Of a DNA stretch of 64,000 nucleotides, positions 1 to 9,050 are shown piece by piece (position 1 is the first letter of the stretch; every line of letters starts with the position of its first letter). Source of the stretch: Rhodobacteraceae bacterium HIMB11 (GTDB taxonomy: Bacteria; Pseudomonadota; Alphaproteobacteria; Rhodobacterales; Rhodobacteraceae); contig AVDB01000004.1 in assembly GCA_000472185.1 (NCBI GenBank), forward strand, positions 186,001 to 250,000. The letters run 5' to 3'. Under the pieces are notes generated by a model, which saw only the letters and a list, made by a program, of their open reading frames with translations, made no database searches and was not told the DNA's origin. The translations under genes were made by a program, and so were the position numbers.

Positions 1-833
1 AAAAATTGGGCATGCGTGCCTTGATGGGTGTCGGGCAGGGGTCTGACAGTCCTTCCAAGGTGGTCGTCATTCAATGGAATGGGGGCGCAGAAAATGCACA
101 ACCCTTTGCCCTGATCGGGAAGGGAGTGGTTTTTGATACGGGTGGCATTTCTCTAAAACCCGCAGGTGGTATGGAGGATATGACCATGGACATGGGCGGC
201 GCGGGTGTTGTTGCGGGCACCATGCTGTCCTTGGCCAAGCGCAAGGCCGCGGCCAATGTTGTGGCCCTTGTTGGATTGGTTGAAAATATGCCCTCTGGCA
301 ATGCACAACGTCCGGGCGATGTTGTCACCTCAATGAAGGGGGACACGATTGAGGTTATCAATACCGACGCCGAAGGGCGCTTGGTGCTGTGCGATGTGAT
401 GTGGTACGCGCAAGAGCGATTTAACCCAACAGGGATGATTGATCTGGCCACATTGACGGGGGCAATCATCATTGGTTTGGGCCATGAAAATGCAGGTGTT
501 TTTTCTAACGATGATGCACTGTGCGACGGTTTGTTGGCGGCGGCCAAGACACAGGGCGAAGGCGCATGGCGCATGCCACTTGGGGAAGCCTATGACAAAA
601 AACTGAAATCACGTATTGCGGATGTGAAAAACGTGGGCGATCGCGCGGCGGGGTCCATTACGGCGGCCGCCTTTCTTCAGCGGTTCGTCAAGGACAACAC
701 ACCATGGGCGCATATTGATATCGCAGGTGTTGCATCGACCAAGACCGAAACACCCTATGCGCCTGTCGGTGCATCAGGTTGGGGCGTGATGACGCTGAAT
801 CAATTGATCCGCGATATGTGCGAAAAGGATTAA
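1..833 (+). CDS. pepA: Leucyl aminopeptidase (PepA, M17), C-terminal part
   Basis: Partial gene: the reading frame is open at the left edge of the window and ends with TAA at 831-833. About 277 codons are present, the catalytic domain of an M17 leucyl aminopeptidase (full length near 490). It shows the metal-ligand segment [15 protein letters not shown], then MDMGGAG, and the family signature NTDAEGRL at about 360-383. PepA releases N-terminal amino acids from peptides in the cytosol using two metal ions. holC follows after only four bases, the pepA-holC order common in proteobacteria. No lesion is visible in the part seen. Confidence 0.95.
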   Translation, partial: KLGMRALMGVGQGSDSPSKVVVIQWNGGAENAQPFALIGKGVVFDTGGISLKPAGGMEDMTMDMGGAGVVAGTMLSLAKRKAAANVVALVGLVENMPSGNAQRPGDVVTSMKGDTIEVINTDAEGRLVLCDVMWYAQERFNPTGMIDLATLTGAIIIGLGHENAGVFSNDDALCDGLLAAAKTQGEGAWRMPLGEAYDKKLKSRIADVKNVGDRAAGSITAAAFLQRFVKDNTPWAHIDIAGVASTKTETPYAPVGASGWGVMTLNQLIRDMCEKD

Positions 834-837
834 GGAT

Positions 838-1290
838 TTGGGCGCGGCCTATTTTTATCACCTAACACGCCGCCGCCTAGAAGACGCGCTACCCATGTTG
901 GTTGAGCGTTCGTTGGCGCAAGGATGGCGGGTTGAGGTGCGCGGCACGCGCCCAGAGAAGTTGGCGAAACTGGACGACCATCTGTGGACCTACAGCGAAG
1001 ACAGTTTTGTTCCCCACTCGCGTGCGGGGCAGGACGGGGCCGATGCCGCGCCCGTGATCCTGACGGATCAGGCGTTATCAGGATATGACTGTATCCTCTG
1101 CGTCGATGGTGCGGAACTGAGCGCGGATGAAGTCAACGCTGCCGAGCGGGCCTGTTTGATATTTGATGGACATGATGATCACGCCCTGACGCAGGCACGG
1201 GGTCTGTGGAAATCCCTAATAAGTGCGGGATGTTCTGCGCAATACTGGTCCGACGAAAGCGGAAAGTGGGAGTTGAAGGCGCAAAAATAG
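838..1290 (+). CDS. holC: DNA polymerase III chi subunit
   Basis: This 150-residue protein matches the HolC family. It begins with the typical FYHLTRR segment, continues with LVERSLAQGWRVEVR, and carries the DDHLWTYSEDSFVPHSRAG block in which chi proteins show a conserved W-x-Y/F and PH. Chi links the clamp-loader (through psi) to SSB at the replication fork. The start is a TTG at 838 with AAGGA a few bases upstream, overlapping the pepA stop; no ATG lies nearby, and the N-terminus fits the family length. It is probably co-transcribed with pepA. Confidence 0.9.
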   Translation: MGAAYFYHLTRRRLEDALPMLVERSLAQGWRVEVRGTRPEKLAKLDDHLWTYSEDSFVPHSRAGQDGADAAPVILTDQALSGYDCILCVDGAELSADEVNAAERACLIFDGHDDHALTQARGLWKSLISAGCSAQYWSDESGKWELKAQK

Positions 1291-1430
1291 GCAAGCATCG
1301 TGCCCTTTGGGGGGAACTCGCAAATGTCTGCGCCTCACTATTTGGGTGTGTTTACTGTGTGATACATGACATCAATTCGAAAACGCACAGAGTTAGCGCG
1401 ACTGTGCATGCCGAATTAGACTGTATCCAG

Positions 1431-2027
1431 TTATGAAAAAAACATCCAAACAGCGACGGCAGCCAAGATTGTGCCAAACATCAAGTTGAGCCGTCTTGCG
1501 CCTTCATCAGTACGAAATTTGTAGGCAATCTTGTCTCCTACAGCGGCCCAAATCGAAAACGCAACACAGTTGTTAAGCGTAAATATAGTCGAAATTGCCA
1601 AAACATTCGCAATTTGCAGGCCCCCGTCCATTGACAGAAACTGGCTGAACATCAATGCCATGATGATGTAGGCTTTAGGATTGAGTAAAAGCAAAACAAC
1701 CCCATCCCAGAAGGTTGCTGGCTTTGCCTCTCCCTGTCCATCATATCTACCTGCGCGGATCAGTTTCCAAGCGAGCCATAAAACATATGCGGCACCAGAT
1801 ATTTTCAATGCAAAAAACACATTCGGATAATCGTTCAAAACTGTGATCATACCCAGCCCAATCACCACTGTCACAGGCCAAGTTGCGATGTGATAACCGA
1901 TGTTTGAAGGCACAGTCGCGGCGAAACCAAAGCGTGCCCCATTGGCTGCAAAAAACATGTTTCCTGGCCCAGGGCTGTAGGCGAGGGGAAAAAGAAAGAT
2001 GATGAGCGCAATGGTTATTTCGATCAT
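1431..2027 (-). CDS. LysE/RhtB family amino acid exporter
   Basis: A protein of 198 residues with about six hydrophobic segments and the LysE/RhtB signature PGPGNMFFAANGARFGF near the N-terminus. Such proteins export amino acids or derivatives across the inner membrane; the substrate cannot be read from sequence. An ATG also exists at 2039, but GAGG at 2034-2037 sits ideally before the ATG at 2027, so the shorter start is chosen. It converges with holC with no obvious terminator between them. A second LysE-type gene occurs at 28162. Confidence 0.85.
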   Translation of the reverse strand: MIEITIALIIFLFPLAYSPGPGNMFFAANGARFGFAATVPSNIGYHIATWPVTVVIGLGMITVLNDYPNVFFALKISGAAYVLWLAWKLIRAGRYDGQGEAKPATFWDGVVLLLLNPKAYIIMALMFSQFLSMDGGLQIANVLAISTIFTLNNCVAFSIWAAVGDKIAYKFRTDEGARRLNLMFGTILAAVAVWMFFS

Positions 2028-2130
2028 TGAAAACCTCATTAGCTTATGTGTTGATTCAGATGACTAACTTAGGTGTAGGTGCTTTATATCTCATTGTCTT
2101 AGAATGGCTCTCTTGAATATCTGTGGGGCC

Positions 2131-2712
2131 TTATTTCGTAATAATCAACTGATCACGCGTGATTTCTAAGCGCCCAAATCGGTTCAAAAACTCCATTCCC
2201 AACAGGGATTTATCCAAATTTCCCCCATTGATGGCGGCGCTGACATTGCGTTCTTCAAACGGGCCAAGGGCGACGCGGTCCAACCGAATAGGGGCGGTTG
2301 CGACGATGCCGTTTGCGGTGCGTGCCTGACCTGAAAACTGCAAACGATCTATGTCAAATCCCGCGCGTGTGGCATCCTGTGGTGTCAGCACCGTTAATGT
2401 GGCACCTGTGTCCACCAATGTGTCAATTGGCGCGCCATTGATGACGACCGTTGCGTGGAAATGACCATCACGCTGTTTTTCTAACACAACATTGCCGCGT
2501 TCATTTACACGTGCGAATGATCCTGTGCTGTTGCGTGAAATATCCTCCCATATCCCATAGGCCATGACAATTCCGCCAAAGGTCAAGGCCCAAAGGCCAA
2601 ATTGGCGCAGGGTTTTGCCCATCTGGCCCTGCCGCGTTAAAAGAACGCCACCCAGAAGTGCGGCCAAAAGGATGCCGTAATAGACCAGTTGTTCCCAATC
2701 CCCTGTTCTCAC
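2131..2712 (-). CDS. Retropepsin-like aspartic protease (TIGR02281 type), membrane anchored
   Basis: 193 residues. The N-terminus carries two hydrophobic segments (about residues 10-27 and 37-54), followed by a single retropepsin-type domain with the active-site triplet in DTLVDTGATLTVL (about residue 100) and a C-terminal LLGMEFLNRFGRLEI block. This fits the clan AA membrane-tethered aspartic protease family common in Rhodobacterales; the substrate is unknown. A single DTGA motif implies that a dimer forms the active site. The ATG overlaps the marC stop by four bases (ATGA), making it the last gene of the ABC-F, methyltransferase, marC operon. Confidence 0.8.
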   Translation of the reverse strand: MRTGDWEQLVYYGILLAALLGGVLLTRQGQMGKTLRQFGLWALTFGGIVMAYGIWEDISRNSTGSFARVNERGNVVLEKQRDGHFHATVVINGAPIDTLVDTGATLTVLTPQDATRAGFDIDRLQFSGQARTANGIVATAPIRLDRVALGPFEERNVSAAINGGNLDKSLLGMEFLNRFGRLEITRDQLIITK

Positions 2713-3335
2713 ACCGCGCCTTCGTTTGCGGGAAGGAAGGCAAAGAACCCTTCCAGCACGAATTGCACCGAGAGTGCGGCCAACAACATGCCCAACAGTC
2801 GGGTCACCACATCAATTCCCGTCTTACCCAAAAGCTTTTCCAATCCATCTGCCATCGAGAAAAAGATAAACACCGTTATCAATCCTGCAAGGGCCACCAA
2901 CCCAGCCGAGGCCAAACCAATGGGGCCGGGCGTTGCGCCCACGATCAAAATAATCGTCGTGATAGAGCCCGGACCTGCGATCAGGGGGATGGCAAGTGGA
3001 AAGACCGAAGGATCATCCGCCTCTTCCTCTGATTGATCCTCGCGCCGTTTTGTGCGGCGTTGAAATAGCATATCAAGGGCCGTTAGAAACAATAAGATGC
3101 CCCCTGCAACACGAAAGGCAGGCATTGAAATGCCCACAAATCCCAAAACAGTTTCCCCAAACAGCGCAATTAACATCAACACGAAAAACGCCACGCCAAT
3201 CGCACGGATCGTGATTTTACGGCGGGCTTTGGCGGACATCCCTTGGGTCAGGGCGACGAATAGCGGGGTTAATCCAATGGGATCAATGATTACAAACAGC
3301 GCCACGAATGATGTGATCAGAAAATCAATTTCCAT
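2709..3335 (-). CDS. MarC family integral membrane protein
   Basis: 208 residues with six predicted membrane segments in two halves. It shows family features such as FVALFVIIDPIGLTPLFVAL at the N-terminus and IPLIAGPGSITTIIL in the middle. MarC-type proteins (YchE/YhgN/MarC) are of uncertain function, possibly transporters. AGAGG precedes the ATG at 3335, and the upstream methyltransferase stop is only three bases away. An acidic RTKRREDQSEEEADD cytoplasmic loop separates the halves. Confidence 0.85.
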   Translation of the reverse strand: MEIDFLITSFVALFVIIDPIGLTPLFVALTQGMSAKARRKITIRAIGVAFFVLMLIALFGETVLGFVGISMPAFRVAGGILLFLTALDMLFQRRTKRREDQSEEEADDPSVFPLAIPLIAGPGSITTIILIVGATPGPIGLASAGLVALAGLITVFIFFSMADGLEKLLGKTGIDVVTRLLGMLLAALSVQFVLEGFFAFLPANEGAV

Positions 3336-3338
3336 AAT

Positions 3339-3851
3339 TTACGCCTCTTTGGTTGCTATTAAAATCGTGGGCTTCACATAGGTAATGCTCCATGTGTTCA
3401 CGTGTTCATCCATGCATGTATGAAAACCTGCCATGTTTTTGCGTTCGTCGATTAAGACGATGTGTCCCTGTGGTTGTGTGAAATGAAGATACCTCGAAAA
3501 CGCGTTTTCCCGTTCAATCGTGTTGGTAATCATATGACGCGTGCGATCAAATAGGATAATGTCCAACTGCTCGGTCGGGGAATAGGTGCACAGATCAGCA
3601 ACCTTTGCATCAATGTTAAGGTGCTGTGACACTGCTGCATTTTTCAATTGCTCAATTCCGATGCTGGATTGGTCAATCCCAATAACGCGATGTCCCATCT
3701 GGGCCAGTGGAATTGCATCCCGCCCTTGTCCACCACCCACATCCAATACTTGTCCTAATTCCAGATTTTGGAAAAAGGCAATCACCTCTTTGAACGCAGG
3801 ACCGAGCGCGTGGTCCTGAGCGCTGTAATATTCATCATACTTGACGGGCAT
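3339..3851 (-). CDS. Class I SAM-dependent methyltransferase
   Basis: A 170-residue protein with a Rossmann-type SAM-binding motif, VLDVGGGQGRDAIPLAQ, an acidic GIDQS end of strand 2, and AKVADLC further on. The substrate is unknown. The open frame extends upstream to 3956, but that would overlap the ABC-F gene by 100 bases; the ATG at 3851 directly follows the ABC-F stop and gives the usual KYDEYY-type N-terminus. It is second in a four-gene minus-strand operon. It could act on a small molecule or on the translation machinery, but nothing here decides that. Confidence 0.75.
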   Translation of the reverse strand: MPVKYDEYYSAQDHALGPAFKEVIAFFQNLELGQVLDVGGGQGRDAIPLAQMGHRVIGIDQSSIGIEQLKNAAVSQHLNIDAKVADLCTYSPTEQLDIILFDRTRHMITNTIERENAFSRYLHFTQPQGHIVLIDERKNMAGFHTCMDEHVNTWSITYVKPTILIATKEA

Positions 3852-3853
3852 CC

Positions 3854-5710
3854 CTAACCGTTGTGTTCCGCCGTATCCAATTTTTCCTGTGCCGTGACCC
3901 ATAGGGTTTCTGCACGTGACATTGCCTCTTCGACTTCTGCAAATTTTTTGTTCCACACTTCAAGATCCGCGATGTTTTTATCACTGTACAATTCTGGATC
4001 GGCCAGTTTTGCAGACAGCTTTTCATGCATCTCCATCAGCTTTTCTAAACGATCCTCGCATTTGCGCACTTCGGCGCGCAAGGCCAGAATTTCATCACGG
4101 CTGGCCTTTTTGACTTTGGGCTTATCACTTGGTGCCTTGGAAGTGGGTTTGTCCCCTGACAACAAGTGACTGCGATAGGTATCCAAATCATCGTCATAGG
4201 GGGTTACGCGCCCACCTTTGACCAACCACAACCGATCCGCTACAAGGGAAAGCAAATGCATATCGTGGCTGACCAGGACCACGGCCCCTGAATAGGCGGT
4301 CAATGCCTCAACCAATGCCTCGCGGCTTTCGATATCAAGGTGGTTGGTTGGTTCGTCCAAGATCAACAAATGCGGTGCATCAATCGTTGCCAGCAATAGG
4401 GAAAGCCGCGCTTTTTGTCCCCCAGATAACCGCCCCACTTCGGTATCGGCCTGTTCTGCGCCAATGCCAAATCCCCCTAAAATGGCGCGCAACTGTGCAG
4501 GCGTTTTTTCGGGGTGCAGGCGGCGAATGTGATCCAGCGGCGTTTCATCAACAAACAATTCATCGACTTGATGCTGCGCAAAATATCCGATGCGCAATTT
4601 GTTTGATGTCACAACGCGCCCCGCCATCGGGTCAAGGCGGCCCGAAATCAGCTTGGACAGGGTTGATTTGCCTTCACCGTTTTGCCCCAAAAGCGCGATG
4701 CGATCATCCTGATCAATGCGCAAATCAAGGCGGGACAGAATTGCAGTATCTTCATATCCCACAATACCATTTTCCACGCGCACAATCGGCGGCGACAGCT
4801 CTTCTGGTTCTGGGAAGGAAAAGCGGCGCAATGCAGCCTCTTGTGGGCGTGTGATGGGTTCAAGTTTGGCAATCATCTTCAGGCGCGATTGGGCCTGTTT
4901 TGCCTTATCCGCCTTGTATCTGAAACGATCAACATAGGATTGCAAATGCGCACGCCGCGCATCTTGACGTTTGGCCTCGGCCTCGGCACTGGCAAGACGC
5001 GCCGCACGGGTTTTGGCGAATGTGTCATAGGCCCCTTGGTAGAACGTTAATTTGCGATCCTCAAGATGTAGGATCGAACCAACAGCACGGTTCAACAGGC
5101 CGCGGTCGTGGCTGACGATGATCACGGTATGGGGATATTTCGCCAGATAGCTTTCCAGCCAAATTGCCCCTTCAAGGTCCAAATAGTTGGTCGGTTCATC
5201 CAATAACAACAGATCAGGTTGTGCAAACAATACTGCGGCCAAGGCCACGCGCATCCGCCATCCACCTGAAAAGGCGGAACAGGGCATCTGTTGTTTTTCG
5301 GGTGAAAACCCCAATCCTTTCAGGATCGATGACGCGCGCCCTTCGGCAGACCAGGCATCAATATCGGCAAGGCGGGTTTGAATTTCGGCGATTCGATTTG
5401 GATCATCGGCGCGCTCTGCCTCGGCCAGCAGTTCGGCGCGTTCGGTGTCTGCGGCAAGGACCGTGTCCAATAGGGAGGTGTCGTTTCCGGGCACCTCTTG
5501 GGCCACACCGCCAATGCGGGCCTGTCGGGGCAGTTCAATCGACCCAGTTTCCAAGGACAGTTCCCCACGGATTAACCGAAACAGCGTTGTTTTGCCTGTC
5601 CCATTGCGCCCAACCAAGCCCACCTTATGCCCCGCAGGAATGGTTGCAGAGGCATTTTCAAGCAAGAGCCGCCCCTCAACCGAATAAGAAATATCATGGA
5701 GTTTGATCAT
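3854..5710 (-). CDS. ABC-F family ATPase (Uup/YheS type)
   Basis: 618 residues with two ABC cassettes and no membrane domain, as in translation-associated ABC-F proteins. Walker A motifs are GRNGTGKTTL (about residue 34) and GQNGEGKSTL (about residue 340). Signatures are FSGGWRMRVAL and LSGGQKARLSL, Walker B motifs LLLDEPTNYLD and LILDEPTNHLD. A charged coiled-coil tail (DEILALRAEVRKCEDRLEKLMEM) ends the protein. The open frame reaches 5815, but MIKLHDISYS at 5710 is the family N-terminus. ABC-F proteins bind the ribosome and rescue or tune translation. It heads the operon with the methyltransferase and marC. Confidence 0.9.
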   Translation of the reverse strand: MIKLHDISYSVEGRLLLENASATIPAGHKVGLVGRNGTGKTTLFRLIRGELSLETGSIELPRQARIGGVAQEVPGNDTSLLDTVLAADTERAELLAEAERADDPNRIAEIQTRLADIDAWSAEGRASSILKGLGFSPEKQQMPCSAFSGGWRMRVALAAVLFAQPDLLLLDEPTNYLDLEGAIWLESYLAKYPHTVIIVSHDRGLLNRAVGSILHLEDRKLTFYQGAYDTFAKTRAARLASAEAEAKRQDARRAHLQSYVDRFRYKADKAKQAQSRLKMIAKLEPITRPQEAALRRFSFPEPEELSPPIVRVENGIVGYEDTAILSRLDLRIDQDDRIALLGQNGEGKSTLSKLISGRLDPMAGRVVTSNKLRIGYFAQHQVDELFVDETPLDHIRRLHPEKTPAQLRAILGGFGIGAEQADTEVGRLSGGQKARLSLLLATIDAPHLLILDEPTNHLDIESREALVEALTAYSGAVVLVSHDMHLLSLVADRLWLVKGGRVTPYDDDLDTYRSHLLSGDKPTSKAPSDKPKVKKASRDEILALRAEVRKCEDRLEKLMEMHEKLSAKLADPELYSDKNIADLEVWNKKFAEVEEAMSRAETLWVTAQEKLDTAEHNG

Positions 5711-5894
5711 ATCCGACGTGTCATTCGCATCTGGGTTGGTTTGCACAGTCAATGACCCGATTTTGACGGATTTGTAAATGCCAAAGCCCAATTCCGTAAC
5801 GTGCGGAAATGACACTTTTCAAATGAAAGAGGGCATGCTACCCAGCGCCCAGATTTGAATCAGGCACATCGTGCATATCGCAAAAGGAAACATC

Positions 5895-6317
5895 ATGGCG
5901 ACCGAACGTACCTTAAGCATCATCAAACCAGATGCAACAGCGCGCAACCTAACAGGTAAAATCAACGCGAAATTCGAAGACGCGGGTCTTCGCATTGTTG
6001 CACAAAAGCGCATTCAATTGACCAAAGCGCAAGCGGGTAAATTCTATGAAGTACATGCAGAGCGTCCATTCTATGACGAACTATGCGAATTCATGGCCTC
6101 AGCCCCTGTTGTTGTTCAGGTTCTAGAAGGCGAAAGCGCGATCGCGAAAAACCGCGAAGTTATGGGTGCAACAAACCCAGCAGACGCAGAAGCGGGCACA
6201 ATCCGCGCAGAGTTTGCACAATCTGTAGGTGAAAACTCTGTTCACGGTTCAGACGCGCCAGAAACAGCAGCAGTTGAAATCGCGTATTTCTTCTCTGGTC
6301 TAGAATTGGTGGGCTAA
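5895..6317 (+). CDS. ndk: Nucleoside diphosphate kinase
   Basis: 140 residues, full length for Ndk, which moves the gamma phosphate of ATP to nucleoside diphosphates through a phosphohistidine. The N-terminal [15 protein letters not shown] and the active-site block [10 protein letters not shown], containing the catalytic histidine, are intact. The ATG at 5895 is preceded by AAAGGA; an upstream in-frame start at 5871 is rejected because it adds a non-family extension. Codon use looks strongly biased, as for highly expressed genes. A strong terminator follows the stop. Confidence 0.97.
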   Translation: MATERTLSIIKPDATARNLTGKINAKFEDAGLRIVAQKRIQLTKAQAGKFYEVHAERPFYDELCEFMASAPVVVQVLEGESAIAKNREVMGATNPADAEAGTIRAEFAQSVGENSVHGSDAPETAAVEIAYFFSGLELVG

Positions 6318-6327
6318 TCACCAAGAT

Positions 6328-6382
6328 CGGATCGCTTTCGCGATCCGACCAAGGCGGAGTGCGCTGCACTCCGCCTTTTTTG
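6328..6382 (+). terminator. Tandem hairpins and rho-independent terminator after ndk
   Basis: The first hairpin is CGGATCG-N6-CGATCCG (6328-6347). Directly after it lies a 12-bp perfect stem, AAGGCGGAGTGC / GCACTCCGCCTT with a 3-nt loop (6351-6377), ending in a run of Ts. The second is a textbook intrinsic terminator for ndk. Confidence 0.9.
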
Positions 6383-6635
6383 TTTTCTCTTCTTGGGTCG
6401 CAAAGGTAGTTTCGTTTGTTGAAGTCAATCACGACTTCTGAGGGGCGCTTTCACCCTATCAACACTTTCAAACTTTGGCCTTTCGTTGTGGGCAATCATA
6501 CTTTGCGCCGTCACCCTTTTGCGCCTACCCAGGCAGGTGCTGCACTGATCGCGCAGAGGATCCATTATTTTGCAAATGTCTTTAAACGTTGTTGCATGGA
6601 CATTCCATGTTTATGTCAAGGGTATCTTGGAACCC
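6383..6635. other. Intergenic stretch without a recognised gene
   Basis: This is the region between the ndk terminator and the convergent gene at 6636-7385. A plus-strand open frame (6416-6655) starts at TTG with no good ribosome-binding site and has no family look. A short inverted repeat AAGGGT-N8-ACCCTT at 6618-6637 overlaps the stop of the minus gene, without a clear U-run. Nothing else is seen. Confidence 0.4.
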
Positions 6636-7385
6636 TTAAAAGCGTGCTTTCATAAACAAATAGCGATCCAAAAATGGCGATGGATCTCCAATGCCATCAA
6701 TCACGCGCTCTGGGGTCTTGATGACTTGTTTGATTGTCCATCCCGCTTGATAGCCAGATAACAACGCCCATTTCGCAGGTTTTGCTATTTGGCGGTGTAG
6801 GGGCAGGGTGCGCTGAACCTCGGTCGCGCGTTTGGCGAGCGTTTCGCTGCGTCCGTCATCCAAGGGGCGTTTGCCTGCGTTTTGCAGGGCTGGGATGGCC
6901 TGCATGAATTGCGCAAAACCAAACGCAGCGCCGATGCGTTTCACGATATCTAGATTACACGGGCCAAGCATACCTGCGCCAACTGCATAGAGATTGCCAG
7001 ATGTGTTTAATAAATAGCTATCATACGCCTCTTTATCCGCGAACGGATCGGCGTATATATCCCATCGCCGCGCATCCACCAAATCCTGTAACAGGCGTGC
7101 GTGATCAGGGGTGATGTAATAGGCAAGCGGCGTCACAACCTCATGGCGGCGCACAATATCACCCTTTGCGATTTCGCCCAAGGCATCGTGCCACCATTGC
7201 AGGCGCATTTCGGCGATCATCGCCTCTTTGGTCACCCATGGGGCACGCGCCACCTCTAGGTTAAACGCAAACAATGTGAACAATGCAGGGCGCAATTCCG
7301 TGGGCGCGGCCATAACCGCACGAAATCGCAATGGATCGCCGCGTTCCACCAATTTTGCACAGGCGATGACATCCTCAGAATACAT
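6636..7385 (-). CDS. Squalene/phytoene synthase family protein
   Basis: 249 residues resembling the short squalene/phytoene synthase-like proteins (NDUFAF6-like) of alphaproteobacteria. Visible signals are RPALFTLFAFNLEVARAPW, then RLQWWHDALGEI, and a C-terminal GYQAGWTIKQV. The typical DxxxD prenyl-diphosphate motifs are not well preserved, so a true carotenoid or squalene synthase role is doubtful; mitochondrial relatives assist complex I assembly. It starts five bases after the cimA stop, so it belongs to the cysS-cimA transcription unit. Confidence 0.7.
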   Translation of the reverse strand: MYSEDVIACAKLVERGDPLRFRAVMAAPTELRPALFTLFAFNLEVARAPWVTKEAMIAEMRLQWWHDALGEIAKGDIVRRHEVVTPLAYYITPDHARLLQDLVDARRWDIYADPFADKEAYDSYLLNTSGNLYAVGAGMLGPCNLDIVKRIGAAFGFAQFMQAIPALQNAGKRPLDDGRSETLAKRATEVQRTLPLHRQIAKPAKWALLSGYQAGWTIKQVIKTPERVIDGIGDPSPFLDRYLFMKARF

Positions 7386-7390
7386 GCGGA

Positions 7391-9013
7391 TTAGGCACCC
7401 GTTTGCGTGTCATGCAGGATTTTCCACTGCATTGCTTCGATCAGGGCCTCAAAACTTGCGTCTACAATGTTGGGGGACACACCAACCGTGGCCCAACGGC
7501 GCCCCTGTCCATCTTCGCTGTCGATCACAACGCGCGTGACGGCCTCGGTCCCGCCTTGGGTGATACGGACCTTAAAGTCTACCAGACGCATGTCGGCAAT
7601 CATGTCCTGATACTGGCCCAAATCCTTGGCCAATGCCTTGGCAAGCGCATTGACGGGACCACGATCTGATCCTGTTTCATCCATGCTTTCGCTGACAGAC
7701 AGGCGTTTTTCATCGCCCACTTTCACAACAACAACCGCCTCGGACAGGCTGACCATTTTGTTGTATTTGTTTTTGCGCCGTTCGACCGTGACACGATAGC
7801 GTTTCACTTCGAAAAAGTCGGGCATTTGTCCCAATTCGCGCCGCGCAAGGATTTCAAAACTGGCCTGCGCGGTGTCATAAGAATATCCTTCTGCCTCGCG
7901 CGATTTGATCACATCAAGGATACGACCCAAGGCTGGATCGCCCTTTTCAACACTGATGCCCGCATCGCGCAAACGTTTGATCAAGTTGCTTTGACCCGCT
8001 TGATTGGACATTGGAATGATGCGCGCATTTCCGACATCACTTGGATCAATGTGTTCATAGGTGCTGGGGTCCTTTAGGATCGCGCTGGCATGTAACCCCG
8101 CCTTATGCGCAAAAGCAGCACTGCCGACGTAAGGAGCCTGCCGCGATGGAACGCGGTTTAAAATATCGTCCAACAGGCGTGATGTGCGTGTCAGGGCTTT
8201 CAACGCATCCTTGCTAACCCCAATATCGAATTGGGATGCATAGGGCTCTTTCAGCAATAGTGTTGGGATCAGGGATGTGAGGTTTGCGTTCCCACACCGT
8301 TCGCCCAGTCCATTCAATGTCCCCTGAATTTGACGCGCGCCTGCCTCGACCGCGGCCAATGAATTTGCAACGGCGTTTTCTGTGTCGTTATGGGTGTGAA
8401 TGCCCAAACGATCCCCAGGAATGCCCGTGGCGATGACATCGGTGACGATGGATTTCACTTCACTGGGCAGGGCACCGCCGTTTGTGTCGCACAACACAAT
8501 CCAACGCGCGCCCGCGTCGATGGCGGCCTGCAGACATATGATGGCATAATTTGGGTTCGCCTTATAACCATCGAAAAAATGTTCCGCGTCAAACAGCGCC
8601 TCGCGCCCTTGGGCCACACAATGCGCGATCGAAGCGGATATCGTTTCGACGTTTTCATCCAGAGTGATGCCCAAGGCCGTGGTCACGTGGAAATCGTGAG
8701 TCTTACCCACCAAACACACCGCAGGTGTGCCCGCGTTCAAAACCGCGGCCAGTACATCATCATTTTCGGCGGACCTGCCCGCACGTTTGGTCATGCCGAA
8801 TGCGGTGAACTGGGCGTTTGTGTCTGGACGTGCCTCAAAAAATGCGCTGTCGGTGGGGTTGGCGCCGGGCCAGCCCCCTTCGATGTAATCAATGCCAAGA
8901 TCATCCAACGCCCGCGCGAGGTTTTGTTTTTCGTCGGTTGAAAACTGCACCCCTTGGGTTTGTTGTCCATCGCGCAGGGTGGTGTCGTAGATGTATAAAC
9001 GCTCTTTACTCAC
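7391..9013 (-). CDS. cimA: Citramalate synthase (CimA)
   Basis: 540 residues of the isopropylmalate/citramalate synthase family. The catalytic TIM barrel starts with YIYDTTLRDGQQTQGVQF; LCDTNGGALPSEV and GIHTHNDTENAVANSL carry metal-binding residues, and a C-terminal regulatory domain follows. CimA condenses pyruvate and acetyl-CoA to (R)-citramalate, an isoleucine precursor route independent of threonine. The open frame extends to 9109, but a GTG at 9013 with AGGAA upstream gives the family start and avoids overlapping cysS. The DTTLRDG-type long form is closer to CimA than LeuA. Confidence 0.88.
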   Translation of the reverse strand: MSKERLYIYDTTLRDGQQTQGVQFSTDEKQNLARALDDLGIDYIEGGWPGANPTDSAFFEARPDTNAQFTAFGMTKRAGRSAENDDVLAAVLNAGTPAVCLVGKTHDFHVTTALGITLDENVETISASIAHCVAQGREALFDAEHFFDGYKANPNYAIICLQAAIDAGARWIVLCDTNGGALPSEVKSIVTDVIATGIPGDRLGIHTHNDTENAVANSLAAVEAGARQIQGTLNGLGERCGNANLTSLIPTLLLKEPYASQFDIGVSKDALKALTRTSRLLDDILNRVPSRQAPYVGSAAFAHKAGLHASAILKDPSTYEHIDPSDVGNARIIPMSNQAGQSNLIKRLRDAGISVEKGDPALGRILDVIKSREAEGYSYDTAQASFEILARRELGQMPDFFEVKRYRVTVERRKNKYNKMVSLSEAVVVVKVGDEKRLSVSESMDETGSDRGPVNALAKALAKDLGQYQDMIADMRLVDFKVRITQGGTEAVTRVVIDSEDGQGRRWATVGVSPNIVDASFEALIEAMQWKILHDTQTGA

Positions 9014-9050
9014 GGCGGTTCCTACTTTTCTTGGCCCGTTCACCTTTGGG

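Noticed and set aside
1206-1436. Plus-strand open frame overlapping the holC end
   Set aside because: It overlaps holC in another frame, has no ribosome-binding site and no family features.
6416-6655. Plus-strand 79-codon frame after ndk
   Set aside because: TTG start without a Shine-Dalgarno sequence, it runs into the convergent gene, and the sequence has no coding character.
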